Source of the DNA: Harmonia axyridis
Taxonomy: Eukaryota > Arthropoda > Insecta > Coleoptera > Coccinellidae
Assembly (NCBI RefSeq): GCF_914767665.1
Contig: NC_059501.1
Coordinates: forward strand, 23,660,501 to 23,724,500
DNA length: 64,000 nucleotides
Direction of reading: 5' to 3'
Both the position numbers and the translations under genes were made by a program. Below the pieces are notes generated by a model. That model worked only from the letters and a program-made list of their open reading frames with translations. It searched no databases and was not told the DNA's origin. The first letter of the stretch is position 1. The number at the start of each line of letters is the position of its first letter. Positions 47,809-58,795 of this stretch are shown here, one piece after another.

Positions 47809-49829
47809 TTTTTGAAATAGCGGTGTTGAGGAATTCGACCATAACGCCTTTTAATTACTCATCAAAAAGTGCCTGTACAAGTTAAAAAGCAATTTTGAAT
47901 ATGACTCCAAACGAGCTGCATTACTGAAAATTGGAATTTCCCACATTTCAATCACAACTTGGAATCCATCTGAATCTTCTGTTTTCGGATCTGAAATATA
48001 ATGGAAAAAAGACTTCCAAAACTTATCATTCTTTTTATTTTAGCTCCGATATTTTTCAAGATAACCCTCACCAGATAATATAACGTAACGAGTTATATTA
48101 TTTAGACATTTTTGTCTGTTGTCCTCAATAGATTATTTCACCCATGTTCCACAACCTTTGAAGGACAATTCCGGCTTGTGTCCCACATAATATAAAATAA
48201 TAATAAAATCTTTTCATTGAATTATTCAGCCTTCTATCAGATTAGTTGGTAACAATCAATGATAAGATCAACGGGGTGGTGTGTTCACTTCATGTTACAA
48301 GTTAACAAAGATTGAGATAAGGTTCATTTTAAGGGCGTGAGAATTTTGCCACAATAAAATTCAATTATGTGATGATTATTTTGCTGTGTTGCTGGAATGA
48401 AAATGCTCCAATCAAAAAATGAGGAAAGCAGAGCTTAGGGGCGTTCGTCATTTTTGCACCAATTGTGTCCTTGATGGAAATGGCAGAATTGACTGAACGA
48501 GCCCTAAAAATCTCCTGTCATCAATTCAGTGCTTACCTAATTTATTTTCGATATTCTGCTCACCACGTTTTTCTGTTTACCACGAAATTGGACAGAAAGC
48601 ATGAAATTGATAATCTATATATACACGAAAAATTTCTAAAAACCATTTTTATGTTTTTCATCAAACTATTGGAGAGTTAAACACCAGAGTTTCTTCAACA
48701 ATAAATCGCAAGTTTTAATACCTATTTTGAATTGAGAAATTTTCTTCGATTCAGCTGTTCTGTTGAGAAAAAATTACCTAAAAAGTACCTTATATATAAG
48801 TAAAACATGCTCACAGTTTCAAGGAACAAATAAAAAAAAATTCTTATTTTTGGAAGCGTGTAACTTTTCCAGGAAAGGCCTAAAAATACTCTCACTTATT
48901 TGGCAACACCCTGTATTAACATACCATAAAGTGAACTATTTCCCCACTTTCAAGAGAGGTTTATAACACGGTGCTTCCTTTTGATCTGCCAAAGTTCAAC
49001 TACTCCTCTTTCCTCAGCGTTTTTGAGATCCTATCACTTTTCATGGTAAGTGAAGCAATCTTAAACGTTCCTCTGATTCACCGCCCTTTTCAACCACATG
49101 CAAGAATTCAAATTACGTTTTTACTTCTTCATTATTTTAGAAAAACCGCAATTTCAGCCTTTTATAAGACTTTTTGTATGATATTTTCATGTGGAAATTT
49201 ATGAAAAAATAAATATTCGTTCGGGAAATTATATCATGCATTAATTTATTCTTCAATAAAAAATTCATCTCATTCCTTTTAAGAATCACAAAAAAAAATA
49301 AATGAGGACTTTTTGCATCGGCGAACTATTTAAAATGCATAATAGTGAAAACCACATTTGATTCGATGGTCTCTAGCGTAAAATAAAGCGAACCTACTAA
49401 TTTTTGAACTGATCGCTGAAACGGTATAGACTCCTCTTAAATCCTAACATAACTTATAGTATGTTGATCTTCACTTTTTGGTACCTTTCAGTATGATACA
49501 TTCAGAAACCGTTTAGTCAGTTCTTGGACAATGAATAATCGACTGGCGTCAAAATAGGTTTGGGAGTAAACGTAATTTACTTTAATTAGTTCACCGCAAT
49601 ACCAAGGAACCCACTGGGCGGCCCACGCGAACAGTTTGGATAATCAGCCCATCTCATTATTCAACTTAACTTCTCACCCCATGGAGAAGAGTGAAAAGTA
49701 TGTGATGTAGCCAGGGAGGTACTTGGAATAATTCACTCGTATTATTTATAATCGATTATATGCAGGCGGAGCATCTCAGTATAGTTTATCGTCAATTGCG
49801 TTTTAACCCACATATTATACCTCTAAAAA
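47809..49829. other. unassigned; lone ACACCCTGTATTAA near 48908
   Basis: AT-rich, no gene recognised. A lone CAACACCCTGTATTAAC looks like a single transposon end. Confidence 0.35.
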
Positions 49830-49990
49830 CAGCTTTGAACTGAAATATAGAACATTTGAAAGAAGGAACCAGTAAAAACAAGTTTTACTTGTCAAAGCAG
49901 AATAGGCTTCAACATCGGCAATCACTTCTTCATTAGAGTAAAATTCAAAGTCTGCATACCATCTTTTGAACGTTCTTGTCAATGATTGAG
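49830..49990 (-). pseudogene. mariner transposase C-terminal fragment
   Basis: A minus-strand frame reads EFYSNEEVIADVEAYSALTS followed by KTCFYWFLLSNVL. The block F.SNEEVIAxxEAYFxxxDKxxF is the usual mariner segment after the last catalytic aspartate, before the final ERWxxCI block, which is lost. A short isolated relic. Confidence 0.5.
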
Positions 49991-50399
49991 CAGGGTCTAA
50001 ATAACACTCATCTAGCAATCGCTTTGCTCATACAGTATTTTTCACCATAAAAAACAGCGTATTGTGAATACAGAAAACTCGTTTTATAACCATTTACTAA
50101 GAACGACAAATTTTGACACACATCTTTCGATGGTTGTTTCTAACAAGAAGAGAATGTGGTATGGAACTGACAGTGGCATCTGCGCGTCAAGCCTGGTACT
50201 TATTGAGTGAAGTGTTAATTGAAAAAAAAGCAAATAGGAATAATATTGAGAAAAAAGTGTTCCGGAATTTGGGGTACAAATACAGAGAGGTGTTTACTAG
50301 GATAATTTCCATTGAAGAAGTTGTCTCAAGCAGGGTCTGCAAACGCTTTGTTTTCAAGATATAAGACTTTTCCTCATATCATTTGCATTTCTCATCATA

Positions 50400-50567
50400 T
50401 TCTTTGTGTAAGTTATTCAGCAATGTTGTCAAGTATATTCAATATGTGTGTAAATTTATGTCGATATTTTTGTAGATGTTTCTTTTAAATTGTTAACTTT
50501 GAATTTTTTTATTGACATGCCCTGTAAAATTTTGAGGCGAAATAAAATTTATCGTTATTATTATCAT
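50400..50567 (+). mobile_element. possible LINE 3' end
   Basis: TTGACATGCCCTGTAAAATT, TTGAGGCGAAATAAAATTTA and a (TTA)n-like tail to 50567 have the layout of a LINE 3' UTR with microsatellite tail. The preceding frame (50113-50364) is not clearly reverse transcriptase. Confidence 0.4.
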
Positions 50568-52030
50568 TAACTCTGGAAAAAGTAGCAGATTATAAAATAT
50601 TCTAAGGAATTAATACACATTTCAATGAAGCAGAAAACTTTTCTCGTATTTTTCAGTGGCATGTCAGTTCTACAGGAAAAAAGGAAATATGGTTTCAGAA
50701 AAAATCATCATATAGATTTTCACGAGCAATTGACACATCATACGGAAGCAACTGAATATCTGGAGAAATACAGATTTCATAACGAAAAACACGATAGAAA
50801 AATTAAAATTTAAACACTGTTCAACTGAGAAAAGAATTGTTTCTGGATACATTCAGACCTCATCTTGAATTTTTACAAGTAATAGCCTTTCTTTATTAGT
50901 ACTCACTTTTAATTTAGGGCAAACCAGTGTCGTTGTGTAAGGATATGTGAGTTTTTTAGATAAGACTAGATGTTTGACACGATTTTAGTAGAGTGCATTT
51001 CTTCTAATAAAATTTTTCATTTTATCCACAAACGGTGTTCTAGCCATTGCATGAAAAAGAAAAGTGTGTAACTATATTCCTGAGGTTATTAGTTATGTAG
51101 CTGTAAAGACAATAATAATAATAATATAGTTTATTCTCAGAAAAAAAAAACAAAATTTCTCAAAATGACATCAATTCCCAAAATCTACATACTATGAAAA
51201 TAAACATAAATCACAGAAGTAGCGTTGCTACTTCTAAGTGATGTTCTTTCACTTCTACATATCAACGAGGTCACAACAATGCTGATCAAAAATAACAATA
51301 AAAAAAAGAACGAAAAACAATTTTACAAAATTCGGACTCATAACAGTATTACAATTCAATTCAATAATTGGTTTTCAGAATAATTCGAAGACTAATACAA
51401 ATAGGTACTATGCGTTTTATTCAAATCAAAAATTATTCTGAAGACGTACTACTGGCTTGATTTTGTAAATGAATAGAACAACAAAGTTGTAATAGTTCAC
51501 GATGAGATCATCCCAAAATATCAAACACCTAAATGATATTATGTGCAAGTGAAGCTTCGATCATATTTGGAGATGTAGGGTGGAAGCTTTATACCGCCAT
51601 AAGGTTGAAGGTATTCATAGCAATTAAACTGACGCAGTTAAGAAATAGTAGTAACTTTAAGTATACCTATCAACCTAACAGTAGCCCAAATAAGTATAAG
51701 GAACTTTTCGAGGGGCATTCATAATCAAATACCCTTCACGTTGCATGAAGTTTTCGAGTCATACAAATACAAAATAACAGAACAGAAATGATCAATTTAT
51801 ACAGTTATATGAAATCTCGGAGCACGTTCGAAGCCTCCAATTTCCAACAATTTATCTCCTCGATTGGAGCTAATGTTTACATTAATACTTCGAGGAATGT
51901 AGTTTACTCTCTCGTAGAAAACTTTCAAGTATGCTCTCTGGGTTTCCCTCAGAAAATTATGATGTTGATTCCATCTTTATTAAGAATACTCAACAAACTA
52001 ATGTATAGTTAGAGTTTAGTATTTATTTTT
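50568..52030. other. unassigned; (AAT)n LINE-type tail at 51110-51135
   Basis: ACAATAATAATAATAATATAG followed by TTTATTCTC looks like the tail of a minus-strand LINE 3' end, but the sequence beyond it has no recognisable coding. The segment 51730-52030 may belong to the 5' UTR of the retrotransposon that follows; its start is not determinable here. Confidence 0.35.
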
Positions 52031-52053
52031 ATATATTTATAGTATCTCGCAAT

Positions 52054-52644
52054 ATGTCGACGAGTGAGGTTGATATAAATTTACGCTCCGAGAGGGAAAA
52101 GAAAATTGTGGATCAAAAATGCGCTTATTGTGCCAAGAAAGTCGTTGATTTCGTTCTTTGTACAAAATGCAATGAAAGTTTTCATCCGTCGTGTATAACA
52201 ACGGCAGCTAACAATAAAAATGCCCAATGTAAACATATTCCATGTGAGAAGAAGTGTGATGAAACAACAGCGTATGAGAAAGTTTTAACGCAAAATAAAT
52301 TATTGGATATGGAAAATGATTTTCTGAAGAAATTATTGCAAGAAAGTCAGGAAGCATATCGAGTACTGAAGGAATACAACAAATTATTGACTGAAAAGGT
52401 TGGTTTCCTTGAAAATAAATACGTAAACAAAAATAATCATAGTCAAGATGTTCCACGTAAAAAAAATCGCAATATAAAGATAAACACAACATCGAGTGAA
52501 ATGGTAAATACCAATGCTGTCAAAGAAAACGATAACCTTGAAACAGACAAACAAACACAGAATACTAATAATTCCATATTAGGTAACCACCACGGTAGAA
52601 AAATCGGACACTACGACGTCTTGCGCATCTGTCACGATCCTTGA
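52054..52644 (+). CDS. ORF1 N-terminal part: PHD-like finger and coiled coil
   Basis: It starts MSTSEVDINLRSEREKKIVD. Residues about 23-63 form a cysteine/histidine cluster, CAYCAKK...CTKCNESFHPSCI...CKHIPC, in the CxxC...CxxC...HxxC order of PHD/RING-like fingers common in CR1-type ORF1 proteins. Residues about 70-125 (YEKVLTQNKLLDMENDFLKK and LLTEKVGFLENK) form a probable coiled coil for multimerisation. The zero frame ends with an unlike tail (GNHHGRKIGHYDVLRICHDP). The natural continuation is in the +1 frame from 52583, so the true protein probably joins there. ORF1 products bind retrotransposon RNA; this is family knowledge, not shown here. Confidence 0.8.
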   Translation: MSTSEVDINLRSEREKKIVDQKCAYCAKKVVDFVLCTKCNESFHPSCITTAANNKNAQCKHIPCEKKCDETTAYEKVLTQNKLLDMENDFLKKLLQESQEAYRVLKEYNKLLTEKVGFLENKYVNKNNHSQDVPRKKNRNIKINTTSSEMVNTNAVKENDNLETDKQTQNTNNSILGNHHGRKIGHYDVLRICHDP

Positions 52645-53143
52645 CAAACACATTGCCAATAATGTAAATATAAACAAGGAAAGGAAAGGTAAACAAGATC
52701 TAAACGAACAGGACGGCTTTCAAGAAGTCATAAGGAAAAATCGTAAACGGCAAAAGAAAGTGAATGTTGGTTCCAGAATAGAAGTAGATGAGTCAACATT
52801 TAAATCATTCAAGCCCAACAAGGGATCAAAGAAGATATGGTTGTTTATTTCAAGAGTTAATGAATCTGTCCAAGAACAAGAAATAAAAAATTATATATCA
52901 GCTAAAAGCGATTCAGAAATTGATCAAATATCAGTGATGTTATTGAAAACGAGGTCAAATCAAGCAGGTTTCAAGAGCTTTATGGTAGGAGTTCCTTTAA
53001 CACTTAAAGAGGAAGTATACAAAAATGAATTCTGGCCTGTTGGTATTTCCTTTGCTAGATTCAATTTTATGAGAGGACAACATTTTTTAGAACCTCAACC
53101 GAATTCAAAATCGTCAACTCAAACAATGATGATCAAAAACTAA
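52583..53143 (+). CDS. ORF1 C-terminal part in shifted frame
   Basis: The frame opens after a TAG at 52580 with VTTTVEKSDTTTSCASVT, clearly coding-like and continuous with the preceding segment if one base is skipped near 52580-52590. It then contains a basic run (IRKNRKRQKKVNVGSR) and a domain SKKIWLFISRVNESVQEQEI...FKSFMVGVPLTLKEEVYKNE FWPVGISFARF, typical of the C-terminal domain of insect CR1/Jockey-like ORF1 proteins. Its last 85 nt overlap ORF2. The simplest explanation of the break is a one-base indel; a programmed +1 shift is a less likely alternative. Confidence 0.75.
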   Translation, partial: VTTTVEKSDTTTSCASVTILDKHIANNVNINKERKGKQDLNEQDGFQEVIRKNRKRQKKVNVGSRIEVDESTFKSFKPNKGSKKIWLFISRVNESVQEQEIKNYISAKSDSEIDQISVMLLKTRSNQAGFKSFMVGVPLTLKEEVYKNEFWPVGISFARFNFMRGQHFLEPQPNSKSSTQTMMIKN

Positions 53144-56022
53144 AAAATGTAGCTTTAGGGTGCAATACTCAGTGTTTATCAAGAAAATCTGAATCTTCTA
53201 AAGGTACTAAGGTAACAATTATTCACCAAAATATTCAGTCAATTGGCAATTGTGTTAATAGATTAGAAAAATTTGTTCAAGATTTTCCTGATTGCTTATT
53301 CTTGTGTATATCAGAGCACTGGAAAACAGAGACCCAACTGAGTAACTTCGGCATCAACAATTTTTACTTGGCTGAGGCTGTTTGCCGCAAAAATGAAAAC
53401 CAGCATGGTGGAAGTGCGATTTTTGCAAGACAGGGTACACAATTCAAGTCACTCAAAACGATCACAGCTCTTTCAGAACAGGGAATCTGCGAATGCAGCG
53501 TATGCCAGTTCATAGTTCAAGGAGAAAAAATTGCTATTATGTGTCTGTACACACCTGGTGGAGTGGTAGCGGATTTTTTGAGATGCCTGGAGGACATACT
53601 GAATAAGTTCGTTTCGTTTCCAGGGCGAATATTCCTAGTGGGTGATTTCAACATCCCAATGCATGAAAAAGATAAAAGTAGAGAAAAAGAACTGTTATTC
53701 TCTCTATTAAATTCATACAACATGTTTCCCATGGTTAAAGAATACACTCGGGTTACAAATGTCAGTAGGTCTTTGATAGACAATATTTTTACCAACTATC
53801 CTGAAAATTGTGAGGTTAAGGTGCATTTTAATTTGATTTCTGACCATGCAGCACAAAGTATGAGTTTCTTCATCCAAAAACACAATGAATTTGTTTCCAA
53901 GAGAATTTTTAATGACTTTAACAAGTTGGATTTCAAAACTAGACTCAAGGAAGAAGAATGGACTAGGGTATACAATGCAAATAATGCAGATGAAATATGG
54001 GATAATTTTCACAATATTTTCCTCTATCATTTCAATGTCAGTTTTCCCATTAGAAGATTTAAACAAAGAAATAATCCACAAAAGCAAATAAGGAACGACC
54101 CAGAGATAGAAGGATGTAAGAGACACTTGGATGTTTTATATGTGATGAGCTCGGTAGATACAACATTCAAACCACAGTATAAACGAGCAAAAAAAATATA
54201 TGAAGATACACTTGCAAAACGAAAGGCAGAACGTTTTCAAAAAGAAATAGAAAACTCAGACAATAGAACAAAAACTGTATGGTCCATAATAAATAACATA
54301 AAGAGTGGTTCAGGTATACCCAGAGATATCCAGATGGATGGAGATGGTGAGATGATTGCAAATCATTTTAACAGCTATTTTCTGAACTGTACAGCAGACT
54401 TGTTGTCTGCTTCACCTGTAGGAGACCACCAAACTTATTTCGAGCAAGCAGATAGATCAATGTTTCTCAAACCAATAACAGAAACTGAGATAATAAAAGT
54501 AGTGAATAGCTTGAGTAATAAACACAGTAGTGGTTATGATGAAATACCAACTTCTTTGATGAAATTTTGTATTCATGAGGTCATTTCACCCCTAACTTTT
54601 GCCATCACCACATCTTTCAGAACAGGGGTTTTTCCAGACAAATTAAAACTGGCAACTGTAAGGCCTTTACATAAAAAAGGAGATGGGTCAGGTGTGGAGC
54701 ATTATCGACCGATAAGTTTGCTGCCGTGTTTTTCCAAAGTGTTTGAGAAATGCATGAGTATCAGATTGATGGAGTACTTTTTGGATAATGATATGTTCTA
54801 TAGGGGCCAACATGCCTACATGAAGGGAAGGGGAACTCAGACTGCTCTGTATGAATTTACTGAGTCAATCTTACAAGCACTGGAGAATAAAAGCTACGTG
54901 ATGGGTTTATTTTTGGATCTGACAAAGGCTTATGACTGTGTAAATCATCAGCTTTTGTTGAAGAAACTGAAGCTGTATGGGATAACTGGGGTTGTTATGT
55001 CCTGGTTGAGGTCGTATCTATCGGGAAGGTCGCAGCAGACTGTTGTTACTGAAAAAGGAGTATCTGTGAAGTCAAGGATAGGGATGGTTGAGATGGGCAT
55101 TCCACAGGGAAGTATAATCGGTCCAATTTTGTTCAATATATATATTAATGACGCTCGGGAGTGTATTGTTGGACAGAATTGCTCGTTAACTAACTATGCC
55201 GATGATAAGAACATATTAATAACTGCTCAAGAAATGCAATCATTACTCAATGATTCGGATAGGATTTTTGAATTATTTTCTGAATGGACTTCAAACGAAA
55301 GACTGATTTTAAATGAAAATAAAACGAATTGTGTCATATTCAAAACCAACAGATCTAATCTTGAGTGTCCAAATACAATAAAACTAAATGAATCTGAAAT
55401 GAATATAAGTACTGAAACTAAGCTCTTAGGATTAACGATAGACTCAGTTCTATCATGGGAAGCTCATATAGAAAACCTCAATAAGAGATTGAACTCGGTT
55501 TGTTATACTTTGAGAGTTATGTCACAATATCTCGGCAAAGATGGCCTGAAGATGATTTATTATTCAAATTTTGAATCCCTCGTTAGATATGGTTTAATTT
55601 TTTATGGTAGTGTCAGAGCAGTGGACAATATATTTAAGACACAGAAAAGAGCAGTCAGGACAATAAATAAACTTGATTTTAGAGCTTCATGCAGAGGTTA
55701 TTTCAAGAGTAGCAATTTTCTAACAGTAATAGCGCTACACATTGAAGAGTGTATAATGTTTCTTTTCAAGAATAGAGATTACTTCAGTTCAAATTTGCCA
55801 TCACATTCTCATAATAATAGAAATTGTTTATATGTATATCCAGTTCATAGATTGACTGTAACGGAGAGAGGAGCAAAGTATTCTTGCATGAAGTACTATA
55901 ACAAATTGCCACCAAGAATAAGGCAAATTGATCAACAAAATAGATTCAAAAAAGAATTACACAAGTTTTTACTAGATCTTGAACCATATACAATCCATGA
56001 GTATCTCAATTCTCCAACATAG
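53059..56022 (+). CDS. ORF2: APE endonuclease and reverse transcriptase
   Basis: The frame is open from 53059 to the stop at 56020-56022. The endonuclease begins VTIIHQNIQS (Asn, 53227-53241). Glu follows in SEHW (53311), then VGDFNIP (Asp/Asn, 53638-53658), SLIDNIFTNYP and SDH (53839-53847), all expected APE residues. Reverse transcriptase: VRPLHKKGDGSGVEHYRPIS, GQHAYMKGRGTQTALYEFTE, FLDLTKAYD (Asp), GIPQGSIIGPILFNIYINDA, YADD (55195-55206) and LLGLTIDSVLSWEAHIENLN, followed by a CR1-like C-terminal domain ending LEPYTIHEYLNS. It nicks target DNA and reverse-transcribes its own RNA (family knowledge). The first in-frame ATG is 53539, inside the endonuclease domain, so initiation upstream must be by frameshifting or a non-ATG mechanism. 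Confidence 0.9.
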   Translation: MQFYERTTFFRTSTEFKIVNSNNDDQKLKNVALGCNTQCLSRKSESSKGTKVTIIHQNIQSIGNCVNRLEKFVQDFPDCLFLCISEHWKTETQLSNFGINNFYLAEAVCRKNENQHGGSAIFARQGTQFKSLKTITALSEQGICECSVCQFIVQGEKIAIMCLYTPGGVVADFLRCLEDILNKFVSFPGRIFLVGDFNIPMHEKDKSREKELLFSLLNSYNMFPMVKEYTRVTNVSRSLIDNIFTNYPENCEVKVHFNLISDHAAQSMSFFIQKHNEFVSKRIFNDFNKLDFKTRLKEEEWTRVYNANNADEIWDNFHNIFLYHFNVSFPIRRFKQRNNPQKQIRNDPEIEGCKRHLDVLYVMSSVDTTFKPQYKRAKKIYEDTLAKRKAERFQKEIENSDNRTKTVWSIINNIKSGSGIPRDIQMDGDGEMIANHFNSYFLNCTADLLSASPVGDHQTYFEQADRSMFLKPITETEIIKVVNSLSNKHSSGYDEIPTSLMKFCIHEVISPLTFAITTSFRTGVFPDKLKLATVRPLHKKGDGSGVEHYRPISLLPCFSKVFEKCMSIRLMEYFLDNDMFYRGQHAYMKGRGTQTALYEFTESILQALENKSYVMGLFLDLTKAYDCVNHQLLLKKLKLYGITGVVMSWLRSYLSGRSQQTVVTEKGVSVKSRIGMVEMGIPQGSIIGPILFNIYINDARECIVGQNCSLTNYADDKNILITAQEMQSLLNDSDRIFELFSEWTSNERLILNENKTNCVIFKTNRSNLECPNTIKLNESEMNISTETKLLGLTIDSVLSWEAHIENLNKRLNSVCYTLRVMSQYLGKDGLKMIYYSNFESLVRYGLIFYGSVRAVDNIFKTQKRAVRTINKLDFRASCRGYFKSSNFLTVIALHIEECIMFLFKNRDYFSSNLPSHSHNNRNCLYVYPVHRLTVTERGAKYSCMKYYNKLPPRIRQIDQQNRFKKELHKFLLDLEPYTIHEYLNSPT
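53083..53089 (+). promoter_or_regulatory. candidate -1 ribosomal frameshift heptamer
   Basis: In the ORF1 frame the codons are CAT TTT TTA, so the bases T TTT TTA fit X XXY YYZ in the zero-frame phase. A -1 slip reads TTT TTT AGA and enters ORF2, which is open from 53059. ORF1 terminates 18 codons later. No strong stem-loop is visible just downstream. Confidence 0.6.
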
Positions 56023-56150
56023 AATTTATATTTGTTTTTTTCTTTGACATATATTTCGTTCTGATTATATATATATATTGTAAAAGTGTATGTGTAAGAT
56101 TTTCGAAATAAATATTATTAAATAAATAAATTAAATAAATATTTATTCAC

Positions 56151-57006
56151 TAGGCAACAAGTATCTAGTTGATTGTATTCTTTGGTTAAGGTCATTCAGA
56201 CCATTTTGGAAATTTCTAGGTATGGATGGAAACTTTCGAATGATTCAAAGATTTTTAGTATCACATTATTGACCAGCATTTGACCCTTCGACTCCACAGA
56301 GTTTTTATTCGTTTTCACTCAGAGTTTAGAGGGATGAACGGAAACAGATATTTCCTATAAATTCAGAATATTGAATATTAGCTGTAGGTGAGCAGGTTAT
56401 TCCTCAAAGAAATATTAATATTAATGGGAGCGAGTTTGGACCCATTTCACGAAAAAAATTTATATGGAAGAATGTCGTGTATGTGTAAACCTTTGAGTTA
56501 AAAGGTTATAACGATTCTTAAGTTTTTTTATGGTAAAATCACTTACTTCTTCCTCACCGACGTAGAAAGGAAAAATCATTTCCCTACAGGAGTCAATTAA
56601 GCAATATCCTGAAGTAAATTTCAAATTTTTTCAGGCAAAGCTAATCGTCGGTTGAAACGAAATAAAAAAATAAATTCGCTCGCAAATAAATGTCAATTGT
56701 GACAATGAGAATTATAATTTTTTTTTTCAAAAGTACAATAACATCGGCAAATTTTGACTGCCAAGATCATTGAAAAGTCCTACTTTTCCTTTGCCACAGC
56801 AAAAAGTGTTGCTATGGCTACGATGAATTACTTTTATGTCCGCTGAAGGAAAAAATGTTGCCTAGGAATTATAATTATCAACTATCATCCTCCATCTCTG
56901 TCAAAATTAATTTAGCATGACAACCATAACTAGGAAAATTTTCAATTGATCATTCAATTTTAACGATCCCTAATATAAATTTTATTTAAAGTTGTCTCTT
57001 CAGTTT
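56151..57006. other. unassigned sequence
   Basis: No gene recognised. Confidence 0.4.
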
Positions 57007-57172
57007 TTTCTTCAATTTCAAACCATTTGAAAGAAAAAACATATTCGATTCAGGGGAGAAATGTCCCTTTTTATGGTGAACCTATAATTGAAGGCAAGCC
57101 ATGAAAATCGAGATGAAAAGTCACTTCTCCTCCGAATCAAATATGTTTTTTGTTCAAACTGTTTGAAATTAA
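57007..57172. repeat. imperfect inverted repeat
   Basis: AATTTCAAACCATTTGAAAG...AAAAACATATTCGATTC and the reverse complement of the right half (AATTTCAAACAGTTTGAACA...AAAACATATTTGATTC) pair over about 70 bp each. Weak similarity may extend outward. Confidence 0.75.
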
Positions 57173-58393
57173 AAAATTCTCCTAATGAAATAATATAATA
57201 TTATTTTAGATACTTTATTATTTCATTTAATAAGGAATCCATATTCGAATCCATGAAATATTTTATTTCAAGACGAAGCAGAAGCACACCAATTTTTTTT
57301 CCAAAACTAGTCAACTCGAAAAAATGATAACCTTGTTTGTAGATCAGAAAATGCATCTGATGCATTAAAGATTTCTAAAATAGACTCAAAGTAGTCAAAA
57401 AAAATCCCAAAACTTTTGACCCTAAGTATATCTTTAAAGTTAGGATGTTCACGACATTCGTTCGAATAGAGTTTTTTTTTTTAAATGATTCTCTAAACAT
57501 TGTCATGTCATCATGGAACAGCCTGTATTTGTTACTACAAAGGACATATTTTGAAATATATCGTATGGATCATTGAGGACATATAAAATATTACAACTAT
57601 ATGGAACATTCAGACAACAGAAATAATCCCGCTTAAATTGAATTCCCACGTTACAGACCTGCGCACCTTAGAGCAAGAAATTCCTAATATTCCGACCTTT
57701 TATCTCCTTTTATTGTCTGTCTTGAAGGGTTCCGGAGATAAGAGATTTTGTAAATGCATTCAGAAACGCGTTTATGATGGTACTCTTTGAAGAAACACCA
57801 ATAATGCAACGTATGGGGATAAAAGAATACTTTATGAAGTTTACGATAGGGAAGCGAACGTAGATTACATTTTTTATGCGTCAACACGGGAGCTTTTTGA
57901 ATTCTAGTCGTCGAAACATAATGCAGTGATGTCTTTTACGCCGGTTTTAATTCAATATTCGATAAGACTTACCCGCTTTGATGTCACTTCCATATAGGAG
58001 TGCTATGGAACGGATAACAATTCGTTTGATGATGATTTGTCACACACAGAAAAAAAAAGAAATGAGATAGGGACATTTACGTAATGATATTTTCACAGGT
58101 CGTATTTGAGGATTAAGAGGAGAGGCCGATGTTCCCTGAAAAAGCTTTCAGAAACATGCATTCCTCGAATATGAATCAAATCTTTTTTGGAGATAAAATA
58201 ATTTTAGTCTCGGTTAGAAAAAATGATGAAAAAATATTATAACCCATGCAGTATTTTGTCCGCTTGGCTTGTGGAAAACTATAACATTGCAGACTAAAAT
58301 GAAAGCAGAAAAGTGAACTTACACATTTTTTAATTATTCCAATTAACGAGTTCCTGAAACAATCAATAAAGTTACTGATACGGAGCTTATTAG
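57173..58393. other. unassigned sequence
   Basis: No confident gene. 57640-57900 has a weak resemblance to a transposase C-terminus (see rejected items). Confidence 0.35.
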
Positions 58394-58795
58394 TATAATG
58401 GGTGTTTTTATTTCGAGGTATATAACTTTAAGATGGCATTACTGTTCAAGATGGCGACCAATTTAACAGCTGTCAAGTGATTTATTCTCAGTTTGGTTTG
58501 GCAATTCATCAGGAATAGAGCCACGCCTGAACAACGCTTGCAAATAGTGCAATTTTATTTCGAAAATAATGGTTCTGTGCGGAATACGTATCGCGCACTA
58601 CGTCCATTTTATTTTGTTTAGCGATGAAGCGCACTTCTAGTTGAATGGCTACGTCAACAAACAAAACTGCCGCATTTGGAGTGGAGGTAATCCTCAAGTG
58701 TATGTCGAAACACCGTTACATCCAGAAAAATTGACTGTTTGGTGCGCTTTATGGGCTGGTGGAATCATTGGTCCGTACTTCTTCAAAACTCGGTG
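58394..58795 (+). pseudogene. internally deleted DUF4817-type transposase element
   Basis: The leader GGGTGTTTTTATTTCGAGGT is followed by a frame reading TPEQRLQIVQFYFENNGSVR then NTYRALRP, the transposase helix-turn-helix. This jumps directly to FILFSDEAHF (first catalytic DE, stop just after), LNGYVNKQNCRIWSGGNPQV and LHPEKLTVWCALWAGGIIGP followed by YFFKT. About 120 internal codons between HTH and SDEAHF are missing, and everything after the YFFK block is lost. This family is widespread in insect genomes. The fold-back elements at 1.3 and 40.4 kb contain the other parts of related transposases. Confidence 0.8.

Larger units (their letters stand above)
52031..56150 (+). mobile_element. near full-length CR1/Jockey-like retrotransposon
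   Basis: About 4.1 kb with ORF1 (zinc finger, coiled coil, C-terminal domain), a long ORF2 (APE endonuclease and reverse transcriptase), a 3' UTR with GAAATAAATATTATT, and a tail of ATTAAATA-type repeats to about 56150. It lacks an RNase H domain and LTRs. ORF2 is uninterrupted and all its catalytic motifs are visible; only ORF1 has a frame break. This is the youngest-looking autonomous element in the window. The 5' end and target duplication could not be fixed by eye. Confidence 0.9.

Noticed and set aside
57640..57900. Possible plus-strand transposase C-terminus (SVLKGSGDKRFCKCIQ)
   Set aside because: Only a loose similarity to the RxxxCI tail of DUF4817-type transposases; no catalytic blocks nearby and the frame breaks quickly.
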